Assembly (NCBI GenBank): GCA_003833135.1
Contig: QZLH01002113.1
Span: 6,484 to 17,722, forward strand
DNA: 11,239 nt
Origin: Oehlia diaphana
Taxonomy: Eukaryota; Glomeromycota; Glomeromycetes; Glomerales; Glomeraceae
Reading direction: 5' to 3'
The notes beneath the pieces are model-generated. The model was given only the letters and a program-made list of their open reading frames with translations, ran no database searches and was not told where the DNA came from. Position 1 is the stretch's first letter, and each line of letters opens with the position of its first letter. Positions 1 to 7,365 of the stretch are shown here, in pieces. A program made the position numbers and the translations under genes.

Positions 1-464
1 AATAAGTCTAAAATCGAATGAATTGAATCACTGGATTGTGAATAATTACGTCCAATATATTTAATTTTGATTTTTAAATTTGATTTGACTTTGATCGTTA
101 ATTACGCCTCATCCAGTGATCCAATTTTCCTGATCTTTGATTTTTACGATAGAGCAAGTTCTCAGCTTTCAAATAAATGTAAAATGATAATGTTAGCATA
201 TCTCCAGGAATAATAATGCACGATTTTGTCACCTGCATAAAGTCCGATCTGAAAATTTTATTTCTTACCAAAAAATGCTTTTATAAGAGAATCCCAAATT
301 CTTTTACTTTATTTAAAAGATTTTATTTGCCATTTAAGGATTTTAGTAGAATAGATCTAATAGAATAATTTTAAAAGATAAAAAACAAATATATAATTAG
401 TTATTTTGAAAAAAAAAAAATATCTTATTATTCATTTTACAACTATTTTACATCATAATTATTT
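1..464. repeat. Direct repeat unit, copy 1
   Basis: This unit is repeated at 514-975. I count about a dozen substitutions and two small indels over 464 bp, so the copies are roughly 97% identical. All but one of the substitutions are transitions. It holds an imperfect inverted repeat (21-36 against 111-126, one mismatch in 16) around ATCACTGGAT, and the short direct repeat TAATTACG at 43 and 99. No coding potential or transposase motif is visible. Because the copy starts at base 1 of the window, its true left edge is unknown. It could be a non-autonomous element or a local duplication. Confidence 0.85.
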
Positions 465-465
465 N
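465..465. other. Ambiguous base (N)
   Basis: A single N lies exactly where the two direct repeat copies stop matching. The downstream copy continues TTTTATTTGCATG while this copy continues ACATGAATGAATT. The position suggests a placeholder joining two assembled pieces, or an unresolved base at a repeat edge. Confidence 0.9.
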
Positions 466-513
466 ACATGAATGAATTTATATTCATTTGAAAGAGGAAA
501 TTGTGGTCTATCT

Positions 514-975
514 AATAAGTCTAAAATCGAATGAATTGAATCACTGGATTGTGAATAATTACGTCCAATATATTTATTTTTGATTTTTAAATTTAATTTG
601 ACTTTGATCGTTAATTACGCCTCATCCAGTAATCCATTTTCCTGATCTTTGATTCCTACGATAGAGCAAGTTCTCAGCTTTCAAATGAATGTAAAATGAT
701 AATGTTAGCATATCTCCAGAAATAATAATGCACGATTTTGTCACCTGCATAAAGTCCGATCTAAAAATTTTATTTCTTACCAAAAAATACTTTCATAAGA
801 GAATCCCAAATTCTTTTACTTTATTTAAAAGATTTTATTTGCCATTTAAGGATTTTAGTAGAATAAATCTAATAGAATAATTTTAAAAGATAAAAAACAA
901 ATATATAATTAGTTATTTTGAAAAAAAAGAATATCTTATTATTCATTTTACAACTATTTTACATCATAATTATTT
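514..975. repeat. Direct repeat unit, copy 2
   Basis: This is the second copy of the 1-464 unit in the same orientation, after a 48-bp unrelated spacer (466-513). It has one fewer A in the right arm of the internal inverted repeat and a shorter A tract near 921-930. Most differences are G in copy 1 and A here, or T in copy 1 and C here. No open frame is meaningful in it. Confidence 0.85.
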
Positions 976-1256
976 TTTATTTGCATGTATTTTTTACAAA
1001 GAAAAAACAATAAATTAAAGCTAAAATTATGAAAAAATATATCTTTTCTATGTATATAAAATATTAAGTTTTTTCTTTTATTTACCACTTAAAAATAACT
1101 GCTATACATGCTTATAAACTTTTTTGTCACATTTAATAAAAGTGAATAGAAAAATGATGGAAAAGTGATGGGCAGTGATGGGAAAAAAGTAGTAGTTATT
1201 ACCATTACTTTTGAATATTAATTAAAAATTTTTTTTTTATTTTTTATTAAATTTGA

Positions 1257-1274
1257 GTTACATAAATATGTAAC
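1257..1274. repeat. Short perfect palindrome
   Basis: Two 8-bp arms, GTTACATA and TATGTAAC, are separated by AA. It may be chance in such AT-rich DNA, and no function is inferred. Confidence 0.5.
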
Positions 1275-1584
1275 ACATATTTAATTTAGATTTGTGTAAT
1301 GTTAATCTTACTAAAATATTGAATTTTTATAAAAATCTTAATTTAGTTAATTCCAAAAATTGGCACATATGTAAGTGACAGAGAATTATATTTTAAGTAT
1401 AATATGATAAAAGAATTAATGAAAAAATTTAAACAGAATCCTGAAAAACTAATATAAAGGTTATAGTAGACTTTTAGCCAAAATACCACATTTCGCCAAA
1501 ATTTAAAAAATCATTTTTTGTAAATATTTTAGTATTTAGTGATTCAATTTTGATAAACATTTTTTTATTTTGTAATTCTTATTT

Positions 1585-1593
1585 AGCTTTACA
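1585..1593. repeat. Left target-site duplication of the 1594-2454 element
   Basis: AGCTTTACA lies here and again at 2455-2463. The match can be extended three bases left to TTTAGCTTTACA, so the true length is 9 to 12 bp. Confidence 0.6.
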
Positions 1594-2454
1594 GGATCCC
1601 GCTTATTTTTAATAGAGGTCTCCTCATAAAATTTCAAATTTACTAGTAATTTTACCAACCCTTTCTGTCTCATAATTTTACCTTAATTATATTGAATTTT
1701 ACCTTAAATTTTTAAAGACCTAAATTTTCTTTAAAAAATATTTAATTATTAAAAAAAGTATTTTACAATAGTTTAAACATTTATTAAATTCTTATTTATT
1801 AATTAATTAATTAAAAAATTTTTTATGCTAAAACAAAGTAAAATTAGTTATTTAATATAAAAATAATACTGAGAAATTACAAAATTTTTTAAAAAAATTT
1901 ATGGACTTATAATTTTCTTCTTCCTTACCTTCCACCACCCTTTTCTTTTAAGGTTTTTTATATAGATATTTGTCTTTAAAGTTTGTTATTAAAATTTATT
2001 ATATTATCATGTCTAAATAATTTTATTTTGTTATTTAAAATTATTACACTATCATGTCTAAAATTTGTTACATTGTTACCGTCACATCTAATTCTTTTTA
2101 TAATTTTGTTACACTGTCACGTCTAATTCTTTTTATAATTTTGTTACACTATCACGTCTAAATTATTATATGTTATTTATTACAATTAAGGGGTAAATTT
2201 TCATGTTATATTTATTTATAAGATTAAAAATCTAAATTAATCAATTTTACTTATTATATACTGAAGCCTATACAAATTATTAATTAATATTACCTTATAA
2301 AACTGGAGACTTTCTTTAATTTTACCTTATAAAACTAGAGACCTTTATTTATTATATATATAATTTTACCCTTATCTAAAAGATATAAAATTTAATTTTA
2401 CTATAAATTTTACCACAGATTTTCAGACACTTATATTAAAAGTAAATGGGTTTT
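1594..2454. mobile_element. Non-autonomous TIR element, MULE-like by target duplication
   Basis: The exact sequence TTTAGCTTTACA occurs just before the element (1582-1593) and just after it (2452-2463). The ends are imperfect inverted repeats: the left starts GGATCCCGCTTATTTTTAATA, and the reverse complement of the right end reads AAAACCCATTTACTTTTAATA. Inside are subterminal repeats around AGGTCTCC on the left (from about 1615) and their inverse GGAGAC/AGAGACC with CCTTATAAAACT on the right (2291-2345). There is no open frame. If the duplication is 9 bp (AGCTTTACA) it fits Mutator-like elements, but no transposase is present to confirm this. The flanks on both sides fit a single interrupted Gypsy integrase, which supports insertion. 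Confidence 0.6.
2082..2160. repeat. 35-bp tandem repeat, about 2.3 units
   Basis: Units start at 2082, 2117 and 2152 with TCAC(A/G)TCTA. The first two differ at two of 35 positions. More degenerate copies of the ATCATGTCTAA core sit upstream at about 2007 and 2051, spaced near 45 bp. The array is internal to the TIR element at 1594-2454 and is noncoding. Confidence 0.75.
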
Positions 2455-2463
2455 AGCTTTACA
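2455..2463. repeat. Right target-site duplication of the 1594-2454 element
   Basis: AGCTTTACA here is identical to 1585-1593 and is followed at once by sequence that reads as Gypsy integrase. Confidence 0.6.
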
Positions 2464-2850
2464 ATTTAAAAAAAAGTTTATTGAAATTGAACTACTGAAT
2501 GCTGAGATGTTTACAAAAAATAATTTTTTAAACCCTAAAAAATAGGTCAATTTGTCAAAAGTGTGACTTATGACCTGTATAAGAGAATTCTGGAGTTATT
2601 TAAACATAATTTTTCAGCCAATTATTATTGAAAAACTAATAAATTTAATAGAAAGATTTAATAAAACATTATGTGAATTATTAGCTAAAATAAAAAATAA
2701 AAATTGGAATGAAAAAATAGCACTGGTATTATTTATATGCAGAAATGAGAAACAAAATTCAACAAAGATAAAACTATTTTACTTAATTTATGAAAGATTA
2801 CCAAAATATAATAAAATTCAAAGAATAATAGAATCAATTAACTGATAAAT
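2464..2850 (+). pseudogene. Ty3/Gypsy integrase catalytic core, upstream fragment
   Basis: The clearest part is 2645-2845, which reads IERFNKTLCELLAKIKNKNWNEKIALVLFICRN and onward to FYLIYERLP in short recognisable blocks. This is the conserved stretch after the catalytic Glu in Gypsy integrases. Just upstream, in another frame, 2593-2650 reads KHNFSANYY-stop-KTNK, matching the family's SAPYHPQTNG region. Further up, GQFVKSV at about 2545 corresponds to the region following the second catalytic Asp. At about 2464-2510, FKKKFIEIELLNAEM resembles the region after the first Asp, which appears as Gln. Several frameshifts and stops are present, so it is dead. The fragment ends where the LINE begins and its continuation is at 10835. 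An initiating Met at 2570 would be an accident of frame. Confidence 0.8.
2840..2850. repeat. Left target-site duplication of the LINE (imperfect)
   Basis: AACTGATAAAT here matches AACTGGTAAAT at 10833-10843 at 10 of 11 positions, the latter just after the A-tail. In both places the bases CTG-RTA-AAT read as the same integrase codons (L-I/V-N), which supports one target site split by the LINE. Confidence 0.55.
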
Positions 2851-3106
2851 GATATTTTATTTAATTTCTTATCAATTATTAATTCTAGAAATACAGAAAT
2901 CATTTTATATATAAAATTTATTCAAAAGATATTTGTAGATAAATATATTGGAGTCTATTTGGCTGGAATGAATAGCTCTAATAGAAAGGACAACATTAAT
3001 ATAAAATTTCATACAATGCTACATTTATGTTGAACATTAGAGTATAGAATAACAATAATAATAACAAAGTTAATTTAGAAAATATTGATAGTTTTTTACT
3101 CACATT
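2851..3106 (+). pseudogene. LINE 5' region, upstream of the endonuclease
   Basis: This is low-complexity AT-rich sequence in which short stretches read as peptide in shifting frames, for example SSNRKDNINIKFHTML near 2970-3020 and a run of Asn codons near 3050-3068. It lies between the inferred LINE start and the first endonuclease motif. It could be 5' UTR plus the start of the polyprotein. No ORF1-type zinc knuckle or gag-like domain is visible. Confidence 0.4.
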
Positions 3107-4240
3107 GGAACTCACAACATTAATGAATTGGCAGGGACAATGCAAAACTTTACAGAATATTAAATTGAATGCAGGAAAACCAAATGGACATTATGGCTTT
3201 AAACAAAACTAATTTAGACCAGAGGAACAGTTTTTTCAAAATGTCTGATAGATTTAAAGAACAATTTTATATTTATTGGTCAAGTGAACAATACGACAAA
3301 AATAAGAGATCAGAAGTCACGTTAATATGTTCAAGAAAATGGAACAAACATTATCAAGGACATAAAATTTATTCACCATATCTGCTCTCAGTATACCTTT
3401 TATTTAGAAATGTTTTATTTGTATCTGGATTGTTTACGCAGCACCACAAAAAAAAACTAACAATCCTTCACGATACCCTTGAACAACTTAAAAAAGAAAT
3501 GTCTTTACTAAAAATAGCCAATTTTTTGAAATATTTTTATAGACCTAGATACAATGGCTTTCAAAACAATTGTGTAATTATTTTGTAAAATTTTTAAAAT
3601 ATATTAATATATTTTTGAGGTATTTTTGAGATTAACATGTTAAAATAATATCAAAGATAATTATATTATAATAATAAAATAATAGCAAAAACATTAAAAA
3701 ATTATTGTGATATTATTTTGAGTTATTTTTATAGACCTAAATACAATATAATTACAAAATAATAATAAAAGTATAACAAAACATTTTGATGTATTAAATA
3801 TATTTTTGTAGTATGTTAAATTATTACAAAATCATTTCAAAAAATTGACCATTTTTAGTAAAGATGTGATGAAATTATAAGAAAAAAATCAAATAATATA
3901 GTACACATATTAATGGAAGACTTTAATTTAATTACAAATGGTCACTCATATAGATCGTACTCCACCACAACATATCTCAAGACCCAAATTTTTTAATGAT
4001 CTTAAAATACTAGGGCTTATGATTCATATAGGAAACTCAATAAAAAGGAACTAGAGAACACTTGTCACAAAGAAGGTGTTAGCATGAGAATAGACCAAAT
4101 TTGGGTATCAGAAACCCACAGTAATAAACTGTTAAATTTTCAATTACTCCTTCAACATTCATCACAAGCAGTGACTATGATATTATTACATTAACCATAA
4201 ACACCTCAGCCCTTATATGGAATAACAGGAAAAATACGGT
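3107..4240 (+). pseudogene. LINE AP-endonuclease-like (EEP) domain, broken
   Basis: In intact LINEs this domain nicks target DNA. The N-terminal block GTHNINELAG starts at 3107 and ends in a stop at 3161. The frame then shifts to the stretch 3169-3502, with DIMALNKT near its start. There the catalytic Glu of the usual ET motif is Lys (codon 3205-3207). After the MITE, 3865 onward carries MEDFN (3913-3927), where MGDFN is expected. RIDQIWVSE (about 4087-4113) follows in another frame, and SDYDII (4170-4187) in yet another, where the catalytic His of SDHD is Tyr. At least three frame changes and three altered active-site positions make it certainly inactive. The Met at 3169 is internal and not a true start. 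Confidence 0.82.
3503..3863. mobile_element. 361-bp MITE with 30-bp terminal inverted repeats
   Basis: The left end 3503-3532 (CTTTACTAAAAAT then AGCC and a T run) and the reverse complement of the right end 3834-3863 match at 28 of 30 positions. ATGT flanks both sides (3499-3502 and 3864-3867). The boundary can equally be read as a 31-bp TIR with a 2-bp TG duplication. The interior is noncoding and carries a direct repeat, TTTTTATAGACCTARATACAAT, at about 3534 and 3727. It sits in the LINE endonuclease, whose reading resumes at once on the far side (CDEIIRKK from 3865). Superfamily is not decidable from the ends: 4-bp duplications occur in Sola elements and TA-type 2-bp ones in mariners, neither of which fits cleanly. 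Confidence 0.8.
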
Positions 4241-5153
4241 ATATGATAAATTACCCACTGATAATGCCCACATCAGGGTCATGTATAATTGTGATAACAT
4301 TAAAATAGAAACGTGAGATAACTTTTGGCTTAATATAAAAAATTAACTAAATAATTTTGATCAAGATGTTCTAGAAGATAGAGTCAATCTAGCAAAGTAT
4401 TTTTAGAAAGATATAGATAGGTATTAGGACAAATTTAACGGTATTATAATAAATGCAGCAGATATAGAACTCTCTAGAAAAGTGCTCGGGTTCCATAATA
4501 CCTTTAAATGGTTTAATAAAAAGAAATCGAGACCAAAATGACATACAAATAAATTGCTTCAATTATTACATAACTATTACTATGGTAGCCAACAAATAAT
4601 CACAAATGAGGACGCCAAATTCAGATAAACAATTAAAATTACCAAATATAATCAAGACTATGTTATATCAACTGATGACAATAACAAATGTAATATAGAC
4701 ACACATGACATATTTTCAGAAGATTGGTTTGACACTCTTAAAACAAAAGTGAATTACCGCTTAAGAGCAGATTACAAAAAATATAAATCAGCAGAAATGA
4801 AGTCCATTAAAGATAAAATAGACAAATGAGTAGAAATTACATGAGAAGATTAAACAATATGGCTGTCTAACTTATTAGATAGAAATACTCACACTAATAT
4901 AATTATAGATAAGGTGCTAGTAAACGAGAAACCAGAAATTTCGACTAAGAGACTGGTTATAGAACTGAGTGCAGTTAAGAAAGCAGTGGACAATAATTTC
5001 GCAAGAATGTTTAGAAAAAGAAACACTCTACTGGATACAATGACACTGCTTTGGCAACAAATTTATGAACCTGCAAGTAAATTTAAAGAGGTAATAAAAT
5101 CTACAATAGAGAAGATCACCAAAGAAGAATGGAATAAGACAGTCAGAGAGTAA
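4241..5153 (+). pseudogene. LINE linker between endonuclease and reverse transcriptase
   Basis: Readable peptide continues in changing frames. It includes TINTSALIWNNRKNTVYDKLP after 4187, a stretch VLGFHNTFKWFNKK near 4480-4520, and an open stretch 4853-5153 reading IWLSNLLDRN to ITKEEWNKTVRE. LINEs carry such a linker of a few hundred residues before the RT domain, with a conserved W near its end. Stops at positions where W or Q would fit recur (for example within 4820-4855). No independent gene is proposed, and a GTG near 4914 is internal. Confidence 0.65.
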
Positions 5154-5706
5154 ATAAAAAGTCAACTGCAGGGTTGTCTGGTATTAATTATAAAATTATT
5201 ATACAACTACCTGAGAAATTAGTCCTCCTTTTGGTCAAATTCAGAAACTTGACACTACAAACTGGATTTGTACCTAAGGTATGAAAAACATCAGTTATTC
5301 CAACATTCTGATTACTCACCTATTGCATTATTGAATTGTTTTTGAAAAACTTTTACAAAGATGATCACAAACAGGTTAAGTTCTATATTGAAAAGATGTA
5401 ATGTACTTTAGGGCTACAACTATTGCAGTTTACCAGGAGAATGTACAAACGAACTAATACCCCTAGTTAAAATTTTATCAAGGATGCTAGGAAAAATAAA
5501 AAGGAACTATGGGTCTTCACACAGGACATAAAAAAGGCATTTGATTCAGTTGGATTAGATATATTAAAATGAGCCATGCTTCGTATTGACACTCTGGCAT
5601 CGTTAATTGAATGGATTATAGCCTTTTTCAAAAATAGATTCCTTAGAATAGCCACTGCGTATGATTTAAATGATGGATTCACTGAAAATGACAGAATTGA
5701 TCAGAG
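5154..5706 (+). pseudogene. LINE reverse transcriptase, N-terminal part (fingers and motif A)
   Basis: After the linker, AGLSGINYKII (about 5169-5200) fits the family's LSGI-type block. In 5340-5490 the blocks KTFTKMITNRLSSILKRCNVL and SLPGECTNELIPLVKIL match RT motif 1-2 regions. A frameshift near 5490 leads into TQDIKKAFDSV, which is motif A with catalytic Asp at 5525-5527 and the usual second Asp at 5543-5545. The frame then runs through LRIATAYDLNDGF to DRIDQ at 5706, broken only by a TGA at 5570 where Trp fits. The segment ends inside motif B, where the hAT-like element is inserted, and continues at 6753. Confidence 0.85.
5699..5706. repeat. Left target-site duplication of the hAT-like element
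   Basis: GATCAGAG here and AATCAGAG at 6745-6752 match at seven of eight positions. Eight bases is the length typical of hAT insertions. Confidence 0.75.
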
Positions 5707-6744
5707 TAGAGCTCTACACAGGTTGGGTTAGATTGGATTACCTGGTTAACCTGAACCAAAATTTTTTTTCAGGTCAAATCAGATCAGGTTAACTATTCTG
5801 ACTCAACCTGATCCATTTAACCTGAAAGTATTCGGATTACTTTGGGTAATTCAGGTTATCCGAAATTTTATACGTTTTTTTATTAATTATACAAAAAATA
5901 TCAGGTTTGACATTTTTAATTAAAAAAAAACTTTTTTTTAATTTTTATTAAAAAAATGTTGGGTCTGAGTGATCCAGTGTTTATTTTTTGTTTTTATATA
6001 TAAAAATGCCAAAACTATTTGTTTTGGCATTTTTTTTTTTGATTTTACATGTAAAAATGTCAGAATCATTAGTTCTAGCATTTTTTTTTCAATTTTACAT
6101 GTAACAACGCTGGAATCATTAGTTTTAGCATTTTTTTTTTGAGTTTACATGTAAAAATACCGGAATCATTAGTTCTAGCATTTTTTTTGATTTTACATGT
6201 AAAAACGTCAGAATCATTAGTTCTGGCATTTTTCTTTTTGAGTTTATATATAAAAACGCTAAAATCATTAGTTCTGGCGTTTTTTTTAATTTTATATGTA
6301 AAAATGCTGGAATCATTAGTTCTGGTATTTTTCTTTTGATTTTACATGTAAAAATGCCAAAACTAATAGTTCTGGCATTTTTTTTCGATTTTACATGTAA
6401 AAATGCTGAAATTAATAGTATTGGCATTTTTTTTTTGATTTTTACATGTAAAAATGCTAAAATTATTTGTTTTGACATTTTTTTCGATTTTATATGTAAA
6501 AACACCAGAATCATTACTTCTGGCATTTTTCTTTTTTATTTTATATACAAAAATGCTAAAAACTTTAGTTTTAGCAGTTTTCAATTTATTTGACCCAAAT
6601 ATATGTTAGATCAACAGGTCGGGTCAAGTACCTGATTAGCTCTAACCTGACTCGTGTTAGATTATGAATTTGATGACCTGTCCTGAATATTTTGGGTCAA
6701 CCCATCAGATCACCCGATCTGTCAGGTCATGTTGCAGAGCTCTA
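5707..6744. mobile_element. 1038-bp non-autonomous hAT-like element carrying a hairpin minisatellite
   Basis: The ends are inverted repeats: TAGAGCTCTACA on the left (5707-5718) and TGCAGAGCTCTA on the right (6733-6744), one mismatch in 12. They are flanked by an 8-bp duplication. Both subterminal regions are rich in CAGGT/ACCTG and GGGTCA/TGACCC motifs in both orientations (about 5720-5860 and 6590-6730), as expected for transposase binding arrays of hAT elements. The centre is a tandem array (6002-6582). No transposase is present. Deleting the element plus one duplication joins the LINE RT frame precisely across motif B, the strongest proof of its limits. Open frames over the array on both strands are by-products of the repeat. 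Confidence 0.82.
6002..6582. repeat. Minisatellite: 12 units of about 50 bp, each with two palindromes
   Basis: Units start at about 6002, 6053, 6103, 6153, 6201, 6252, 6300, 6350, 6399, 6450, 6498 and 6549, a period of 48 to 51 bp. Each has a hairpin, AAAAATGCC(A/G)GAA, a 5 to 7-base loop (often TCATTAG) and TTCTGGCATTTTT, then a T run and a second palindrome of the type TTTTACATGTAAAA. Unit 1 has a perfect 14-bp stem. Units 6 (ACGC with GCGT) and 12 (GCT with AGC) have changes on both arms that keep pairing. Units vary mainly in T-run length. It is noncoding. Confidence 0.9.
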
Positions 6745-6752
6745 AATCAGAG
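6745..6752. repeat. Right target-site duplication of the hAT-like element
   Basis: AATCAGAG follows the right terminal repeat and is the partner of 5699-5706. From here the RT frame resumes with CAGAGCGATGCACTC. Confidence 0.75.
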
Positions 6753-6819
6753 CGATGCACTCTCTTCACTACTATGGTGAATTTTCTATGATCCACTTTT
6801 AGTTGGTAAGAATACAATA
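6753..6819 (+). pseudogene. LINE reverse transcriptase, short motif B remnant
   Basis: The frame interrupted at 5706 resumes here and reads DALSSLLW, a TGA at 6778-6780 where Trp fits, then IFYDPLLVGK. This is the C-terminal half of RT motif B and the following conserved YDPLL block of fungal LINEs. Two motif B glycines appear changed (R in DRIDQ before the insertion and S after it), both explicable by G-to-A. The piece is cut off by the next inserted element. Confidence 0.8.
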
Positions 6820-7365
6820 AAAGGACCCTGAAATACACTATTAAGAACCATATCGTACACTTTTAAAAAATTTTGAAAAGTTTCATTGTACTGTAGTACA
6901 AATTTTCTTTTTAGGTGATCACGTGTAGTTACTTTTATCGTACACTTATAGTCAGTGAAAAAAAAGCTTTGTCGTACACTTATTTTATAATAAAGAAAAT
7001 TTAGGTGTACACTTTTAACTATAATAATTGTTTGGTATTTTTTTTGCGATTTTATATATAAAAATGCCAAACTATTATTAGTTCAGCATCTTTTATATTA
7101 TAATAAATAAGAAAAAATATTATTTAATTACATATATATAAAATTTGATAGTTAATATAATGATAATTATAAGTATATTTTGAATTTTGTTTAATTATCT
7201 TGGATGTACATTTTAGCTAAATTTTGATATAAATATTAAATATTTGTCGTACAAAATAAAAAATTTCTTGCTAATGTTGTACATTTAGGCAAAATTTTTT
7301 TGTACACTTTGACAATTTCTCAGACAGAGTTCACTATGAAAAAATTGTTCATATTATTCAGGGCC
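6820..7365. mobile_element. About 546-bp insertion with repeated GTACACTT motifs, class unclear
   Basis: The LINE frame breaks off after LLVGK (to about 6810) and resumes with IQQTGNSDYDI at 7366, so this stretch is extra. Near the edges CCCTGAAATA (6826-6835) and the inverse TATTATTCAGGG (7352-7363) form weak inverted repeats. ATACAATA (6812-6819) and ATACAACA (7366-7373) form an imperfect 8-bp duplication. The exact ends are uncertain by several bases. The interior holds at least seven copies of a motif like TCGTACACTT (6853, 6938, 6973, about 7004, 7201, 7275, 7301), mostly in the same orientation, and one hairpin unit like those in 6002-6582. No coding sequence is credible on either strand. 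Confidence 0.6.
7022..7093. repeat. Solitary hairpin unit related to the 6002-6582 minisatellite
   Basis: This stretch reads TTTGGTATTTTTTTTGCGATTTTATATATAAAAATGCCAAACT in order, then ATTATTAGTTCAGCATC, so it repeats the spacer palindrome and the hairpin arm of the array monomer. It also forms its own larger hairpin: 7022-7041 pairs with 7061-7080 at about 18 of 20 positions. It lies some 440 bp beyond the array, outside the hAT-like element and inside the next insertion. Confidence 0.7.

Larger units (their letters stand above)
976..1593. other. AT-rich DNA without a recognisable gene
   Basis: I find no coding segment or RNA gene here. The only tidy structure is a short perfect palindrome, GTTACATA-AA-TATGTAAC (1257-1274), and a GTGATGGG-type near-repeat at about 1156-1182. 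The last ~30 bases before 1593 read as a possible start of the Gypsy integrase relic that continues at 2464, but this is too short and decayed to annotate as coding. Confidence 0.6.

Noticed and set aside
1..975. The two direct repeats as LTRs of one retrotransposon
   Set aside because: Only 49 bp separates them, with no primer binding site, coding sequence or polypurine tract between.
2869..2940. Reading LEIQKSFYI-stop-NLFKRY as a continuation of the Gypsy integrase after 2845
   Set aside because: The true continuation is found at 10835 with much better agreement, so this is a chance resemblance in the LINE 5' region.
5467..5682. Minus-strand open frame of 71 codons
   Set aside because: It is antisense to RT motif A (DIKKAFDSV) and is a shadow.
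6125..6593. Open frames of 66 to 133 codons on both strands with repeated KNAEI/HVKS-like peptides
   Set aside because: They are translations of the ~50-bp hairpin minisatellite. The period is not a constant multiple of three, similar repetitive peptides appear in several frames of both strands, and there is no independent support for a protein.
6786..7070. Minus-strand open frame of 94 codons
   Set aside because: It crosses the boundary between LINE RT sequence and the inserted element, has no recognisable family, and is antisense to a plus-strand RT segment.
6806..7360. Possible spliceosomal intron, with GTAAGA after the YDPLL block and TTATTCAG before the frame resumes
   Set aside because: Joining at these sites leaves the RT frame off by one. 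The stretch is long, has a flanking imperfect duplication and a motif array, and the host copy is dead, so an inserted element explains it better.
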